A DNA stretch of 5,317 nucleotides from Nitrospinota bacterium. GTDB lineage: Bacteria > UBA8248. Shown here piece by piece: positions 5,263 to 5,317 of the stretch (positions within the stretch are counted from its first letter, which is position 1; each line of letters opens with the position of its first letter). The notes beneath the pieces were generated by a model that was not told where the DNA came from, made no database searches, and saw nothing but the letters and a program-made list of their open reading frames with translations. The position numbers were made by a program, and so were the translations under genes. Location: NCBI GenBank assembly GCA_003506735.1, contig DNYS01000140.1, positions 1 to 5,317 on the forward strand. The letters are read 5' to 3'.

Positions 5263-5317
5263 TTAAAAACCGCGCCGGGCCGCCCGGAGCGCCATCCCGG
5301 CCGCCAGGGCATTCGCC
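5263..5317 (-). CDS. 3' end of an upstream operon gene (partial)
   Basis: One minus-strand frame entering from the right edge reads ANALAAGMALRAARRGF and stops at TAA (5265-5263). By my count 15 of its 17 sense codons end in G or C, and the Ala/Arg-rich helical tail looks like a genuine protein C-terminus in a GC-rich genome. The gap to the hyuA start is 38 bases with no terminator visible, so it would be the preceding gene of the same operon. Too little is present to name the product. The frame continuous with hyuA is also open here but reads unlike a protein and is separated from hyuA by a strong ribosome binding site. Confidence 0.4.
   Translation of the reverse strand, partial: ANALAAGMALRAARRGF

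Noticed and set aside
3557..5266. A 569-codon open frame on the plus strand opposite hyuA
   Set aside because: It is the antisense shadow of a strongly supported gene. In GC-rich DNA the antisense frame often lacks stops. Its translation is rich in Gly, Arg, His and Pro with no recognisable motif.

Overview
The window is GC-rich (apart from its first ~120 bases) and densely coding, with bacterial-style Shine-Dalgarno sites, GTG as well as ATG starts, and a stop/start-overlapped gene pair. This fits a high-GC environmental bacterium. Nothing here fixes the phylum. All recognisable genes are chromosomal-type metabolic genes, and I see no transposase, integrase, CRISPR array, rRNA or convincing tRNA.

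Layout. Positions 1-339 hold no supported protein gene: an AT-rich stretch (1 to ~124, about 40% GC) followed by a GC-rich leader with several perfect short stems, two of them mutually exclusive. Positions 340-1131 (+) encode a membrane-bound di-iron hydroxylase of the sterol desaturase/fatty acid hydroxylase superfamily, with its histidine boxes intact. Four bases further on, converging tail to tail, ends a minus-strand operon that fills the rest of the window. In transcription order it comprises the last 17 codons of a probable upstream gene (5317-5263), hyuA (5224-3197, ASKHA-type ATPase subunit) and hyuB (3160-1136, catalytic partner). HyuA and HyuB normally form a complex that uses ATP to phosphorylate, and so activate, an amide, lactam or ketone: 5-oxoproline, N-methylhydantoin, caprolactam, or ketones in the acetone/acetophenone carboxylases. 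The substrate here cannot be read from sequence.

The most striking element is the hyuA-hyuB junction (3152-3211). The usual ATGA stop/start overlap has been copied into three ~20-bp tandem units, so hyuA's stop leads into two overlapping seven-codon micro-ORFs before the probable hyuB start. Because the unit is not a multiple of three, the reading frame rotates once per copy. After two extra copies hyuA and hyuB lie in the same frame, separated by one UGA followed by C. This suggests repeat-dependent tuning of subunit ratio and, more speculatively, a read-through HyuA-HyuB fusion like single-chain 5-oxoprolinases. Smaller oddities are a C-terminal extension on HyuB ending in an Arg-Ser hexanucleotide repeat, and the 4-bp convergent spacing without a visible terminator.
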